Assembly (NCBI GenBank): GCA_030622635.1
Contig: JAUXFX010000009.1
Coordinates: forward strand, 1-35,878
DNA from: Bacteroidota bacterium
GTDB taxonomy: Bacteria; Bacteroidota; Bacteroidia; Bacteroidales; JADFUO01
Direction of reading: 5' to 3'
Length of the DNA stretch: 35,878 bases
The translations under genes and the position numbers were made by a program. This document shows positions 17,782 to 28,200 of the stretch, piece by piece; position 1 is the first letter of the stretch; every line of letters begins with the position of its first letter. Under the pieces are notes generated by a model. The model made no database searches and was not told the origin of the DNA. It saw only the letters and a program-made list of their open reading frames with translations.

Positions 17782-19875
17782 TTACTTTAAAAGCAGTATT
17801 CGTTTAATTTCTGAAAAAATATTTCCAATTTTTAATCGATGAAAATAAATTCCGGAACCAACAGGATTTCCTGAGTCATCTGTCCCATTCCATACCACCG
17901 AATGCTCGCCTGCCGGTTGGTTTTCATTCACCAATGTTCGTACTTCATTTCCGGATATATCATATACTTTCAAAACAACCATTCCCGAAAATATTATATG
18001 ATAATTAATTGCTGTTGAATGAGAAAACGGATTAGGGTATACCGAGAGTTCAGGCTGATTACTTGTAATATCGTATATGCCAATATATTCATGCACTGTA
18101 ATGTAATCCGTTTTTATCTCCGTATCGCTGTTTTGGCCATCCGAAACGCTTAGTTTTACCGTATAAGTACCCGGCTGCGAATATGAATAAACAGGGTTTC
18201 TTTCAGTAGCATCTATGGTTCCATCGTTATCAAAATCCCATTCCCACGAGGTAAGCAAGCCTAAGGACTGGTCAGTAAATTGAATTTCGAACTGGGGTGG
18301 CACAAGCAGTGAATCGGCAATAAAATCTGCTTCAACCCCGTCTTCGCCTAAAATAGTGAAGGCATTTGGCGTGATGACCTCAATAGATTTAGAATTTCCC
18401 TTTAACGAGTACTTGAGAAAACAATTGTTTGAAGAGATTGTTTGAGGTATTGTCCACTGGTACCTGCCCGAATTTGCCGCGTTTGATGTTATCATTATCC
18501 AGGGACCTGTTTCCCCTTTTAATGAATAATCTAATCCGACAACACCGGTTGATTCGGGGTCAACGGCGCACAACCAGTCGGTAAACTGATCCGAATCTTG
18601 ATAAAACACTTCACCACCTCGTGGAAATACAACTTTAATTGCAGGCAGCCAAAACGGTGAAGTTTCTTTAAAGCACTTCAAGTGATTCTGTGTGCTAGGC
18701 CAGCTACCGGTTTCTTGAACTAAGGCAATATCGGCAAACCCATTATGGTCAACATCGCCACCAACCCTGAAAGCATTAGTGTATGCATTTCCATAGGCCG
18801 TTGTCATTGTATTCTCCAGGTTCCAGTTGCCATAACCATCACCACTCCAAATACTTAACTCTCCCTGGCCGGAAGCAAGCAGATCAATATTTCCATCGTT
18901 ATTAAGATCAAACAACTCCAGATAATAATAATCACTTCCTGTTGGTAAGGAACCTGAATAATCAATCCAATTTTCATCATCTTCATCGAATATCCAAACC
19001 TTAATATCTCCATTATAATTAATTAAAGCGAGATCTTTTCCACCATCACCATCCACATCACCTAATGCAACATCTGATGGCGGGGATGAATAGCTTGGCA
19101 TGTTGTAAAGTGCCGTTGTAAAATTACCATTGCCATTACCAAAAAAAACGTATGTTCCTTGCTGTGTAGCTGCACAATCAGAAAAGCCGTCCTTGTTGAT
19201 ATCACCAAAATAAAACCCTTCATTGCTATTGCTGGTGGGTCCTCCATATTGATAACTTTGTGTCCAGGTACCATCTCCGTTGTTCAGATAAATATGAAAA
19301 CCATTACCCGAACCAAACGAGAGGGAGCCAATGTCGAGATAACCGTCGTTGTTAATGTCAGCAAAATCTGTGGCGAACATTCCGTAATCTTCACCGTTGG
19401 TCGCCAGGCCATCGTCCCAAGGTGTCCAGTTCACACCTGTGCCATCGCCAAGTGCTACTTCCATCAACTGGTCACCAAAATCAGTAGATGAATAATTATG
19501 GTGCATACCATAACCAACATCCCATAATCCATCACGATTAACATCTCCCACGGCAATACCACCGTATCCAAAATCGCCATTCATTTCTACACTCCATGTA
19601 CCTGTTCCATTGCCAAACCAAACCATGATACCATGTTCATTTGTATTAATATTTGGAGATCCGTGGTCGCCAATGGAGACCATATCAACATATCCATCCT
19701 GGTTCATGTCGGCAAATTCTATTTCAGTATTACCACCATCCCACTCAGGATTGTTCAGCCCCGAAGAGCTTTCAATAAACTGAAAACCTCCCCTGTTGCG
19801 ATTACTTATTGTTTCTTGCGAATAAGCCTGGCTCAGGAGAAGAAATATTGCAAAAAAAGAAGTTAGTGTTTTCAT
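17782..19875 (-). CDS. FG-GAP/VCBS repeat protein with PKD domain and T9SS type A C-terminal domain (FlgD-Ig-like)
   Basis: Repeated 'D.N.DG..D' FG-GAP motifs (DMNQDGYVDMVS, DVNRDGLWDVGY, DINNDGYLDIGS); PKD 'TSWEWDFDNDGTIDATERNPVYSYSQPGTYTVKLSVSDG'; C-term 'LSVYPNPF...VWNGTDDSGNPVGSGIYFHRL'. Confidence 0.9.
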   Translation of the reverse strand: MKTLTSFFAIFLLLSQAYSQETISNRNRGGFQFIESSSGLNNPEWDGGNTEIEFADMNQDGYVDMVSIGDHGSPNINTNEHGIMVWFGNGTGTWSVEMNGDFGYGGIAVGDVNRDGLWDVGYGMHHNYSSTDFGDQLMEVALGDGTGVNWTPWDDGLATNGEDYGMFATDFADINNDGYLDIGSLSFGSGNGFHIYLNNGDGTWTQSYQYGGPTSNSNEGFYFGDINKDGFSDCAATQQGTYVFFGNGNGNFTTALYNMPSYSSPPSDVALGDVDGDGGKDLALINYNGDIKVWIFDEDDENWIDYSGSLPTGSDYYYLELFDLNNDGNIDLLASGQGELSIWSGDGYGNWNLENTMTTAYGNAYTNAFRVGGDVDHNGFADIALVQETGSWPSTQNHLKCFKETSPFWLPAIKVVFPRGGEVFYQDSDQFTDWLCAVDPESTGVVGLDYSLKGETGPWIMITSNAANSGRYQWTIPQTISSNNCFLKYSLKGNSKSIEVITPNAFTILGEDGVEADFIADSLLVPPQFEIQFTDQSLGLLTSWEWDFDNDGTIDATERNPVYSYSQPGTYTVKLSVSDGQNSDTEIKTDYITVHEYIGIYDITSNQPELSVYPNPFSHSTAINYHIIFSGMVVLKVYDISGNEVRTLVNENQPAGEHSVVWNGTDDSGNPVGSGIYFHRLKIGNIFSEIKRILLLK

Positions 19876-19912
19876 GTGTTTGAATTTTTTAAAATAATTA
19901 TTTTCCAGTGTG

Positions 19913-19936
19913 AACCGGCGGGTTAACCCGTCGGTT
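19913..19936. repeat. 24-bp near-perfect palindrome between two T9SS cargo genes
   Basis: aaccggcgggttaacccgtcggtt; one mismatched pair (g19918/t19931). Confidence 0.75.
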
Positions 19937-19959
19937 AGATATTGATCCTTATTGATAAT

Positions 19960-21627
19960 TTATTCCTTTATAAAAGGCCGGTAAAAAACTCCATGTTCGC
20001 AATTAATCATTATGTAATACCATCCTCTTGTCAATCCCATTACATCAATGGAAGCACTGCCTTGACTTTTCATGGAACGAGACAAGACAACTTGTCCGGT
20101 AATAGAATATATTTTTACTTTTACAGAAGTATTCATTCTCTTTTCAAAAGATAAGTAAATAACATCTTGTGCCGGATTAGGATACAGTTCAAGCAATTCC
20201 TTTTCCGAAGATTTATCATTTACACCAACAGCACTCTGAACAATAGTAATCAACTGATTAGCCGAAACACCATAGAGTTTTTGAACCATTCCGCTTTGCC
20301 ATTTCACGATAAGACTATCGGCTTGTGTAGCAGCGGCAAGACCGAAATGGGCAATCAGCGCATCCTGGCAACGGGCACCCCTGCCACCATTAATCTCCTG
20401 AACTGTCATTTGCCCATCAACATAAACTACTATGCGTGTGCCAATACCACTGGCATTATCAAAAACACCTTTCAATTCAATATCAAGGTAATTCCCAAGA
20501 TTATTCCCATCATTTCTCAGCAACCTCATTGTATTATTATGTCCGCAGATCAAAACATCCTGATCGCCATCCAGGTCATAATCGCCCCAACTGATCCCAA
20601 AACCATCTTCCGGATTTCTAATGTTCCATTCTTCTGCCACATCCGTAAAAGTGCCGTCACCATTATTTTGATATAATCGGTTCTCGTTAATATGATTGGT
20701 TGTAAACAAATCCATCAGGCCATCATTGTTAAAATCTATCCAGGCACTTGTTCTTGCATCACCGGCATCTGCCACGTCCGCATCATAAGTAACATCCAAA
20801 AATGTTTCATCACCCAGATTCTTGTATAAAATATTTCTATTCGATTGAATATTGGAAACATACAAGTCTAAAAAACCATCATTATCATAATCGCCCCACG
20901 ATTGCGAAACACCTTTATTATAATCAGCAACATGTGCTGAAAAAGAAATATCCTCAACATTTCCTCCTGCAATATTTTTATAAAGCCTGTTGGCAGAACC
21001 GTAAATACAGGTATAAATATCGGTAAACCCATCATTATTCATATCAGCAGCAGCAGACGTAATGCCCGAATTGTTGTTAAAATCCATACCGGCAGCCGAT
21101 TCAGTGAAATTACTTTCTCCATCATTGAGATATAATAAAGGGAAGCCTCCTGTATTACAAAAAATATCCAGATCGCCATCCCCTTCAAAATCAAGCCAGA
21201 TAGCACGCTCTATACCTGACTGGCCTTCAAATACTATCTGGAAATTATTGCCCGACATATTTTTATAAATACGCATCGGCAGGCTTATATTAATGGGAAC
21301 GATCAATAAATCAACATATCCGTCTTTATCAAAATCGGCAACAGCTACTGATGCAGGGTCGGTATCTGAAAGACCTGTTGATGTTGTAATATCAGTAAAG
21401 GTACCGTTACCATTATTTTTATAAAAGAAAGCAAACTCGTTAGTATTTCCGTAAAAATCAAGCCAGCCATCATTGTCATAGTCTAACCACACCACTGTGT
21501 TCCCCATTGAAGCAGATAAAACAATTCCTGCATCTACAGTAACATCTGTGAATGTTTGGGAGAAAGTTTCTATCGCGGCCAATAGAAACATTAAAGAAGC
21601 CAAACAATGAACTATAAAACGATTCAT
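19960..21627 (-). CDS. CRTAC1-family protein: FG-GAP repeats, ASPIC/UnbV domain, T9SS type A C-terminal domain
   Basis: 'WLDYDNDGWLDFYGN', 'DFDKDGYVDLL'; UnbV 'GIGTRIVVYVDGQMTVQEINGGRGARCQDALIAHFGL...DSLIVKWQSG'; C-term 'LELYPNPAQDVIYLSF...VKIYSITGQVV...LTRGWYYIMI'. Confidence 0.93.
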   Translation of the reverse strand: MNRFIVHCLASLMFLLAAIETFSQTFTDVTVDAGIVLSASMGNTVVWLDYDNDGWLDFYGNTNEFAFFYKNNGNGTFTDITTSTGLSDTDPASVAVADFDKDGYVDLLIVPINISLPMRIYKNMSGNNFQIVFEGQSGIERAIWLDFEGDGDLDIFCNTGGFPLLYLNDGESNFTESAAGMDFNNNSGITSAAADMNNDGFTDIYTCIYGSANRLYKNIAGGNVEDISFSAHVADYNKGVSQSWGDYDNDGFLDLYVSNIQSNRNILYKNLGDETFLDVTYDADVADAGDARTSAWIDFNNDGLMDLFTTNHINENRLYQNNGDGTFTDVAEEWNIRNPEDGFGISWGDYDLDGDQDVLICGHNNTMRLLRNDGNNLGNYLDIELKGVFDNASGIGTRIVVYVDGQMTVQEINGGRGARCQDALIAHFGLAAATQADSLIVKWQSGMVQKLYGVSANQLITIVQSAVGVNDKSSEKELLELYPNPAQDVIYLSFEKRMNTSVKVKIYSITGQVVLSRSMKSQGSASIDVMGLTRGWYYIMINCEHGVFYRPFIKE

Positions 21628-21664
21628 AATAATAAAATTTTACACAGAAATATTAAAAATATAT

Positions 21665-23953
21665 CTATCTCGCAACTATTATTTTTTCAATTATATGGTT
21701 GGAACCATTATTCACCACTATAAAATAAACACCCTGGCTGAGGTCAGAGGCATCAAACTGCAAAGTGTGGTTACCTTGCCCAATTTGTCGGTTTAACAAT
21801 GTTTTCACCTTCCTGCCGAAAATATCATATAACCGGATATTCACGTTTTTTTCATTTCCCATATCAAGAGTGAAATAGATAGTAGAAACCACTGGATTAG
21901 GATATATGTTGAAGGTATTCATTTCCGTATTGCCAGGTATTTCAGGCAAGTCAACCGTTAAGTTTTCAATTATAGCAAAATCAAAGTAATCAGCTATATG
22001 CAGGTAACCATTTGAAGATGAAACCGCAATATTCTTTGCTTTTCCCGAACTGTTGTAAGTACCAAAGCTTTGAGGGTTTTCAGGATCACTTATATTAATG
22101 AATTCAAAATCACCATTTTCCAGGGTTACATAAGCAATCATATCAGAAACAGTAACTAACATGGCCGGACCTGTGGTATTTATATGTGAAACGAAAGTGG
22201 CAATATTTTGCGATATATCCAGGATAACAAGCCCGTTTTCATAATCGGCAACATAGGCATAGCCATCGGCAACATCCAGGCCAAAAGCGTTTCCATCGGT
22301 GTTAAAATAGGTTAAAAACAAAGGCTGTGCTGGATTGGAAATATTATAAATTTGGAAGCCATAATCACCTCCTGCAATATAGCCATAATCTGAATTTGTA
22401 ATTTTAATACCACGGCCATTCTCTCCATAAACATCTGTACTACCACTAAGTTCCAACACATTTCCATTATATTTGAATATATAAAAATTCTTTATATCAA
22501 CTACATACAATCTATCATTAAATACTGACATGTCTTTTGATGCCATGTAACCTGTTGATATATTGAGTGCATAATCAGATACGATATAAGGATTGCCCAA
22601 ATCTGAAATATTGATTTGGTATAACCTGTGTAATTTATATGGCACTATTCCCCAGGTGGCAGCTTTTACAAAAGCATAGTCAGAACCGTCAGTGGCAACT
22701 GAATAAACTGATCCGGGTATTTCAAGGGTTGAAACGAGTATCGGGTTACAGGGATCGCTGACATCCATGACCCTCATGTATCCGGCATGGTTATCAGTCA
22801 GGTTATCCTGTCCTACCAAAGCGTATTCTATATCATCTTTCACGAACAAACAGGTCGCAAGGCTTTCCCCATTTACCGATTTAATATCACCCACTTCCTG
22901 GGGTTCTTCAGGATTTGAAATATCTAACATGTGAATAGTATATCCATTACCATTATCTTCCCAATGGTCCATGAAAAAAGCATAATTATCTTTCAGTTGC
23001 CCAATGGCAAAACGGTGATTAAATGGCGAATTTTCTGAAATATATAATTCAACAGGGTCAATCGGGTTTGTAATATCAAATAACCCCCATTTTGATGAAT
23101 TATGAGAAACACACATAATATCACCTTCTATATTCACGTCATAATTGGAAGAGCCAATCGGAGTACCCTGATACTGCTTATCAGGGTTAAAAGGGTCGGA
23201 GATATCATAAATACATAATCCCAGCGAGGAAGCTGCATACAGATAATTATCCTTTTGTGCAAAATTTCCCCAAAACGAACCACCTGTGTTAAAATTTGTT
23301 TGGTTTTCTATTACAAGGTTAGCAGGATCAGTATAGTTAATCGAAAAAAGTGTAAGCATATTACCAAAATACAAAGCATAATCCGTAATTGCTAAACCGG
23401 AAAAAGCAACAGATCCAGGTACAATATAAAGATAATCAAGCTCAATAGGTTCCTCAGGGTTGGAAATATCATAAGAACGCACGCCCTCTCCAACAGCCAC
23501 GAATAAATAATTACCGTTCACTTCAACATCCTGAGCTTTATAAAGCTCTGTAAAAAAAACTACTTGCGGATTTGCAGGGTCGGTAATTATGACAACTGAA
23601 AGGCCGGTCCAATCGGCAATAAAAACATAATCTCCCTGAATAACAAAATTACATGAAGACCCCGGGGTACCAACCTTGCCAATAGGAAAAGCTTGCGCTA
23701 TATCAGAAATATCATAAATATTGAACCCGTAATAGTCGGTAAAATACAAGGTATTGCCTTCTTTAAATGAATCGGAATGCGGTGCCAGATCCATATTGCC
23801 TGTGATCAATGACTCGCTGCGAACCAGAAATCCGTTATTACCCCAAAACTGGGCATATACTGATGATCCGGTTAATAAAACAATGAAGAAGGTCATTACT
23901 ATTTTAAAGGCAATGGCAAATTGTTTAATTTCTAATATTTTTTTAAGTTTCAT
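21665..23953 (-). CDS. LVIVD-repeat beta-propeller protein with T9SS type A C-terminal domain
   Basis: Repeated 'YVADYENGLVILDISQ', 'VFVAVGEGVRSYDISNPEEP' type LVIVD motifs; C-term 'FNIYPNPVVSTIYFTL...IRLYDIFGRKVKTLL...LSQGVYFIVV'. Confidence 0.9.
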   Translation of the reverse strand: MKLKKILEIKQFAIAFKIVMTFFIVLLTGSSVYAQFWGNNGFLVRSESLITGNMDLAPHSDSFKEGNTLYFTDYYGFNIYDISDIAQAFPIGKVGTPGSSCNFVIQGDYVFIADWTGLSVVIITDPANPQVVFFTELYKAQDVEVNGNYLFVAVGEGVRSYDISNPEEPIELDYLYIVPGSVAFSGLAITDYALYFGNMLTLFSINYTDPANLVIENQTNFNTGGSFWGNFAQKDNYLYAASSLGLCIYDISDPFNPDKQYQGTPIGSSNYDVNIEGDIMCVSHNSSKWGLFDITNPIDPVELYISENSPFNHRFAIGQLKDNYAFFMDHWEDNGNGYTIHMLDISNPEEPQEVGDIKSVNGESLATCLFVKDDIEYALVGQDNLTDNHAGYMRVMDVSDPCNPILVSTLEIPGSVYSVATDGSDYAFVKAATWGIVPYKLHRLYQINISDLGNPYIVSDYALNISTGYMASKDMSVFNDRLYVVDIKNFYIFKYNGNVLELSGSTDVYGENGRGIKITNSDYGYIAGGDYGFQIYNISNPAQPLFLTYFNTDGNAFGLDVADGYAYVADYENGLVILDISQNIATFVSHINTTGPAMLVTVSDMIAYVTLENGDFEFINISDPENPQSFGTYNSSGKAKNIAVSSSNGYLHIADYFDFAIIENLTVDLPEIPGNTEMNTFNIYPNPVVSTIYFTLDMGNEKNVNIRLYDIFGRKVKTLLNRQIGQGNHTLQFDASDLSQGVYFIVVNNGSNHIIEKIIVAR

Positions 23954-24018
23954 AATCTTAAGTTTTTTGATGAAAAATTAATGTTTATATTTAAATATTG
24001 AATTATTATAATTTTATT

Positions 24019-24297
24019 TTATATCAAATTATATTCTTTTAATTTACTCTCAATAAATAAAGAATACCCATGTATAACAATTGGGTATTTTTCTTTTAAT
24101 TTTCCGAGCATTAAATAACATTCGGTATTTATTGATTCAACATCTTCAAAATCAATAAATATTTTTTTTGCGTTATTAATTTTATTTTGGAAAATATCTT
24201 CCAATTCATTTTGTATTAATGTTGCAGACTCAAGATTACCTTCAAAAACAACACTAAATGAATTTTTATTTTTTTTATTTGTTTTTAAACAATACAT
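24019..24297 (-). CDS. Small STAS-domain-like protein (anti-sigma factor antagonist fold)
   Basis: 92 aa: 'FSVVFEGNLESATLIQNELEDIFQNKINNAKKIFIDFEDVESINTECYLMLGKLKEKYPIVIHG' has the STAS beta-alpha pattern, with the usual D-S-[ST]-G phosphoacceptor region replaced by INTEC. Confidence 0.55.
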   Translation of the reverse strand: MYCLKTNKKNKNSFSVVFEGNLESATLIQNELEDIFQNKINNAKKIFIDFEDVESINTECYLMLGKLKEKYPIVIHGYSLFIESKLKEYNLI

Positions 24298-24318
24298 ATC
24301 TTTTTAAATGTTTTAATG

Positions 24319-24333
24319 GCAAATCCCATACCA
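24319..24333 (-). promoter_or_regulatory. Candidate sigma-54 (-24/-12) promoter for the STAS-like gene
   Basis: Minus strand TGGTATGGGATTTGC vs consensus TGGCACGNNNNTTGC; GG-N10-GC spacing exact; about 22 bp upstream of the ATG at 24297. Confidence 0.5.
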
Positions 24334-24390
24334 TAAAATATAATTAGCTAATATAAAATAAGATAGGTTAAATTACAGGGGAATAATTAC

Positions 24391-24421
24391 TACGATATTT
24401 CGTGAATTACGATATTTCGTA
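24391..24421. promoter_or_regulatory. Tandem palindromic operator-like sites (tacgatatttcgt x2, 17-bp period)
   Basis: tacgatatttcgt at 24391-24403 and tacgatatttcgta at 24408-24421; each has ACGA-N4-TCGT dyad symmetry. Confidence 0.6.
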
Positions 24422-24440
24422 ATAGTTTATTAGAAATGCG

Positions 24441-24666
24441 AATCAAGGATTAAAATTAACCACAAAGGCACACAAAGTACTTCACTAAGTATCACAAAGG
24501 AAATATTTAATTCTCATGAATATAGAAATATTTCAAAACGGTTTTAGATTGTTTTTTTCACGAAAAGGTGGTATTAAACGGATAATCCTTTAGTCCTTAG
24601 TGTGCCTTTGTGATATCCTTAGCGTATCCTTAGTGGTAAAAAAAGCCTATTTCAAACCTTGATTAG
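24441..24666. repeat. Imperfect inverted repeat: aatcaagga...accacaaaggcacac / ...gtgtgcctttgtg...aaccttgatta
   Basis: Reverse complement of 24597-24666 shares aatcaagg, acca and cacaaaggcacac words in the same order as 24441-24500. Confidence 0.65.
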
Positions 24667-24695
24667 TTTCTTTATATATTTTTTAATCATAAGAA

Positions 24696-24793
24696 ATCTG
24701 CGTAGATCAGCGTCAAAATCTATAAAATAGTTTATAAGAAAATCAATGACGCTGATCCATCCACCCATACGGGCGGACAATTTATACGCAGAT
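24696..24793. repeat. Inverted repeat of atctgcgtagatcagcgtca, right arm interrupted by 27 bp
   Basis: Left arm 24696-24715; right arm tgacgctgatc (24747-24757) + tacgcagat (24785-24793) separated by catccacccatacgggcggacaattta. Confidence 0.85.
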
Positions 24794-25217
24794 GAACACT
24801 GATAAAATACTAAGAATATTAATGAAAAAATTGTAAGCTAATTTGAATAATGTCGGAAATTTTGGCTCTATGTCGAATAAGGTGAGTGATATTTATTTCG
24901 ACATTAATTATTAATTTTATTTATACTAATGCGGAACAGATTTGCAATATTTTTATATGTTTGTTGCAACGCATAACTACTTCTAAACAGCTATTGCTTT
25001 GCATATCTTTTAAGAATTAGTATAGAAAAAACACTCAATAAGCAACACACAATAAACAAGTAAAAAAGCAGAAATAATGAAAATCCATCCATACGGATTT
25101 GCTTCGCTTCATACGGACTCCTTTGGTCGTTGAATATTGTATGTTGAGTGTTGAATGTTTAATTTCTATAATGAGTTGGCATTTAATAACCACTACAAAC
25201 AACGTAAAGCCGAAATT

Positions 25218-28200
25218 TTAATCATTCCCTGTAGTGTCACTAAAAGGAATATCAAGTTTAGTCATGCGCGAACGTAAAGTATTGGGATGAAGTTTTAATA
25301 TTTCTGCAGCTCCGCCTTTTCCATGTATTTTCCATCCGGTTATTTTCAAAACCTGTAAAACATATCTTCTTTCCAATTGATCCAGAGGCATTAAATAATT
25401 ATCCGAAAAGATTTCATATAAATCATTATCACGATTTGTTTGTATTACAATATCTTCATCGGTAATTACTTTACTTTTACATATAATAATTGACCTTTGA
25501 ATAATATTTTCAAGTTCACGAATATTTCCGGGGAAGTTATAATTATTAAGTTTTTTTAATGCGGATTTAGTTATCCCTGTAATTTTTTTATTCATAATCC
25601 TTGAATACTTGTCAACAAAAAACTTGGTAAGAATTTCAACATCTTCAATACGTTCATAAAGCGGTGGAATATGAATCTGGAAAACATTAAGACGATAATA
25701 AAGGTCGCTTCTGAATTTCCCTTTTTTAACAAGGTCTTCCAAAAAATAATTTGTAGCTGCAATCACCCTTACATTTATATTTATTGATTTATTTCCACCT
25801 ATCCTTGTTAATTTTTTTTCCTGCAAAACCGTTAGTATTTTGGATTGTAAATTTAAATCCATATCACCGATTTCATCTAAAAAAATCGTACTTCCGTCTG
25901 CTATTTCAAATTTACCGATTCTACGCTCATTAGCTCCGGTAAAGGCACCTTTCTCGTGTCCAAAAAGTTCACTTTCAATAAGTCCTTCGGGTATTGCAGC
26001 ACAATTCACCGAAATTAATGTGCGGTCTTTCCTCAAGCTAAGTGCATGTATTGCCTCAACTACAAGATTTTTTCCTACGCCTGTTTTTCCTGTTACTAAT
26101 ACAGTTGCATCAGTGCCGGCAACCTCAATAATTTGTTTACGAATTTGTTGAATTTCTTTACTTTTACCAATAATTGATTCTACTTCAAAAACCTTAGTTT
26201 GTTTTTCTTTAAGATAAATGTTTTCAATTGATAAGCGATTTTTAAGTATCTCTATTTCCTTATAACTTTTTTCTAACTTTTCTTTTTCAACCAACTGTTT
26301 TTGTGCCTCCATCAGACTTTTATACTGTTTAGCAATTTCATCCCTGCTGTTTTTAAGTTCTTTCGTTTTTTGATTCACTAACTTTTCAAGCTGGAGATTG
26401 TTCCTCTTAATACGTTGTAAACGGTAATAATTTACCAAATATCCTAAAACAATAAGTAAGATAATGCACAAAATATAAAACCATCCTTCTTCCCAAAATG
26501 GTGTTTCAATTGTAAAAGATACTGATTGTGGATTACTTATAAATCCGGATGGATTTTTTACACGTACGTGAAAACTGTAATTTCCCGGTTTTAGAAAACT
26601 ATAATTTATTTCTCGCTGATGAGTAATTGATGACCATGGTTTTTCCAATGGCTCAAGATAATATTCAAACTGAACTTTATCTTCATCAATAAAAGACAAA
26701 CCATCAAAAGAGAAAAGAAATTTATTTTGTTTATAGTTAAATTCATGTATCATATTATCAACAGGAATTGAAATGGAATCATTTACAAGAACAGAAGTTA
26801 TTTTGCATAATGGTTTAACATTTGTTTGATAATCTTCAGATGGATTATACACGTTCAATCCTTCATACGTTCCAAACCAGATTCTGCCTGAGGAATCCTC
26901 TAAAATTGTTTGATTTTTTGGAAATTCGCTTGATATTAATCCGTCTTTTGAAGAATAATTATCTACAACCTTGTATTTCCCGTCAATCTTTTGAATTAAA
27001 GAAATACCATCGTTTGTACCTGCCCATAATCTTCCTTTACTATCAATAAATAAATCTACAATAACCCTGTTGGGAAGTCCTTCGGTAATATTTAAAATAT
27101 TATTATCTGAGAGAATATTTATTCCTGCTTCTGTTCCAATAAAAACATCACCTTCAGGGTTTTCAGATAAATCAAAAACAGTATTTGAAAGCAGCCCATC
27201 TTTGGTTGTAAGCATCCTGACTGATTTCTCACCATATCTTACTAAGGCATTTTTAATAATAACCAATCCATCGTTAGTTGCAGCATAAAGGTCTTTATTA
27301 TTTACCTCCATTAATTTATTAACATACATGTTTTTTATTCCGAAATCCTGAAAAACAGGTGTTTTGTTATTATCCAGTTTATAAACACCATTATTGGTAC
27401 CTATCCATATATTATTATTCGAATCATGTAAAAGATTAAAAACAATTAAATTGTTCAGTCCTAAAATTTTCAGATTATTGTTATTATCCATTAAATAAAG
27501 TCCTGTTGCACCACCAAGTAAATATTTATTATCAGGCAGTTTTATTATGTCCATTAATACAGGCCATTTTATTTTGGATTTTGAACCTGTCATTGCAGTT
27601 TTTAATTGTATAAACTGTGGTTCTTTAAAACGGTAAAGTTTATTATCGCCAATGCAGAAAATCCCATCTTTATCCAACAATATTGAAAATACAGCTTCAT
27701 CCTGAAATCCTTCTTTTCGTCCGAAGTTAACAATCTTAACAGATGAGAGTTTAACAACACCACGCAAATTTGTACCAATCCACAAATTTTGTTCTCGATC
27801 TTCAAATAATGTATAAAGTTTTGAAGTAGGCAGCCCGTTATTTTCAGTAATATGAAGTATGTTTTTATCTCTTATGCGATAGAGACCGTTGTTCAGTGTG
27901 GCAATCCAATAATTACCGTGTTTATCTTCAATTCCATATACAGTAAGCTTTTTTAATAGCCATTCTTTTTTATAGACTGAAGAAGATTTCTTCAACTTTA
28001 CCTTCATTACACCTTTATTACCACAAAGAATCAAATCATCATTTGAATCGTAAAAAAACATTCGAGGTAATACTTCACTGAGACACCCATTATATTCAAC
28101 TTCAATAAAATTATTTGAGAAGAATTTGTATAATTTATAATCGGAAGTTAACAAATAAACAGTACCGTTTTTATCTTCATCTACGTGAAGGATTCTATGT

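Noticed and set aside
24441-24793. CRISPR array
   Set aside because: Repeats are inverted pairs of degenerate words, without uniform direct repeats and spacers; no cas genes in the window.
24945-24975. Second sigma-54 promoter (cggaacagatttgcaa)
   Set aside because: GG-to-GC spacing is 9 instead of the required 10 and no suitable ORF follows on that strand.
25840-26151. Plus-strand ORF (103 aa) opposite the AAA+ domain of the regulator
   Set aside because: Shadow frame of conserved sigma-54 AAA+ codons.
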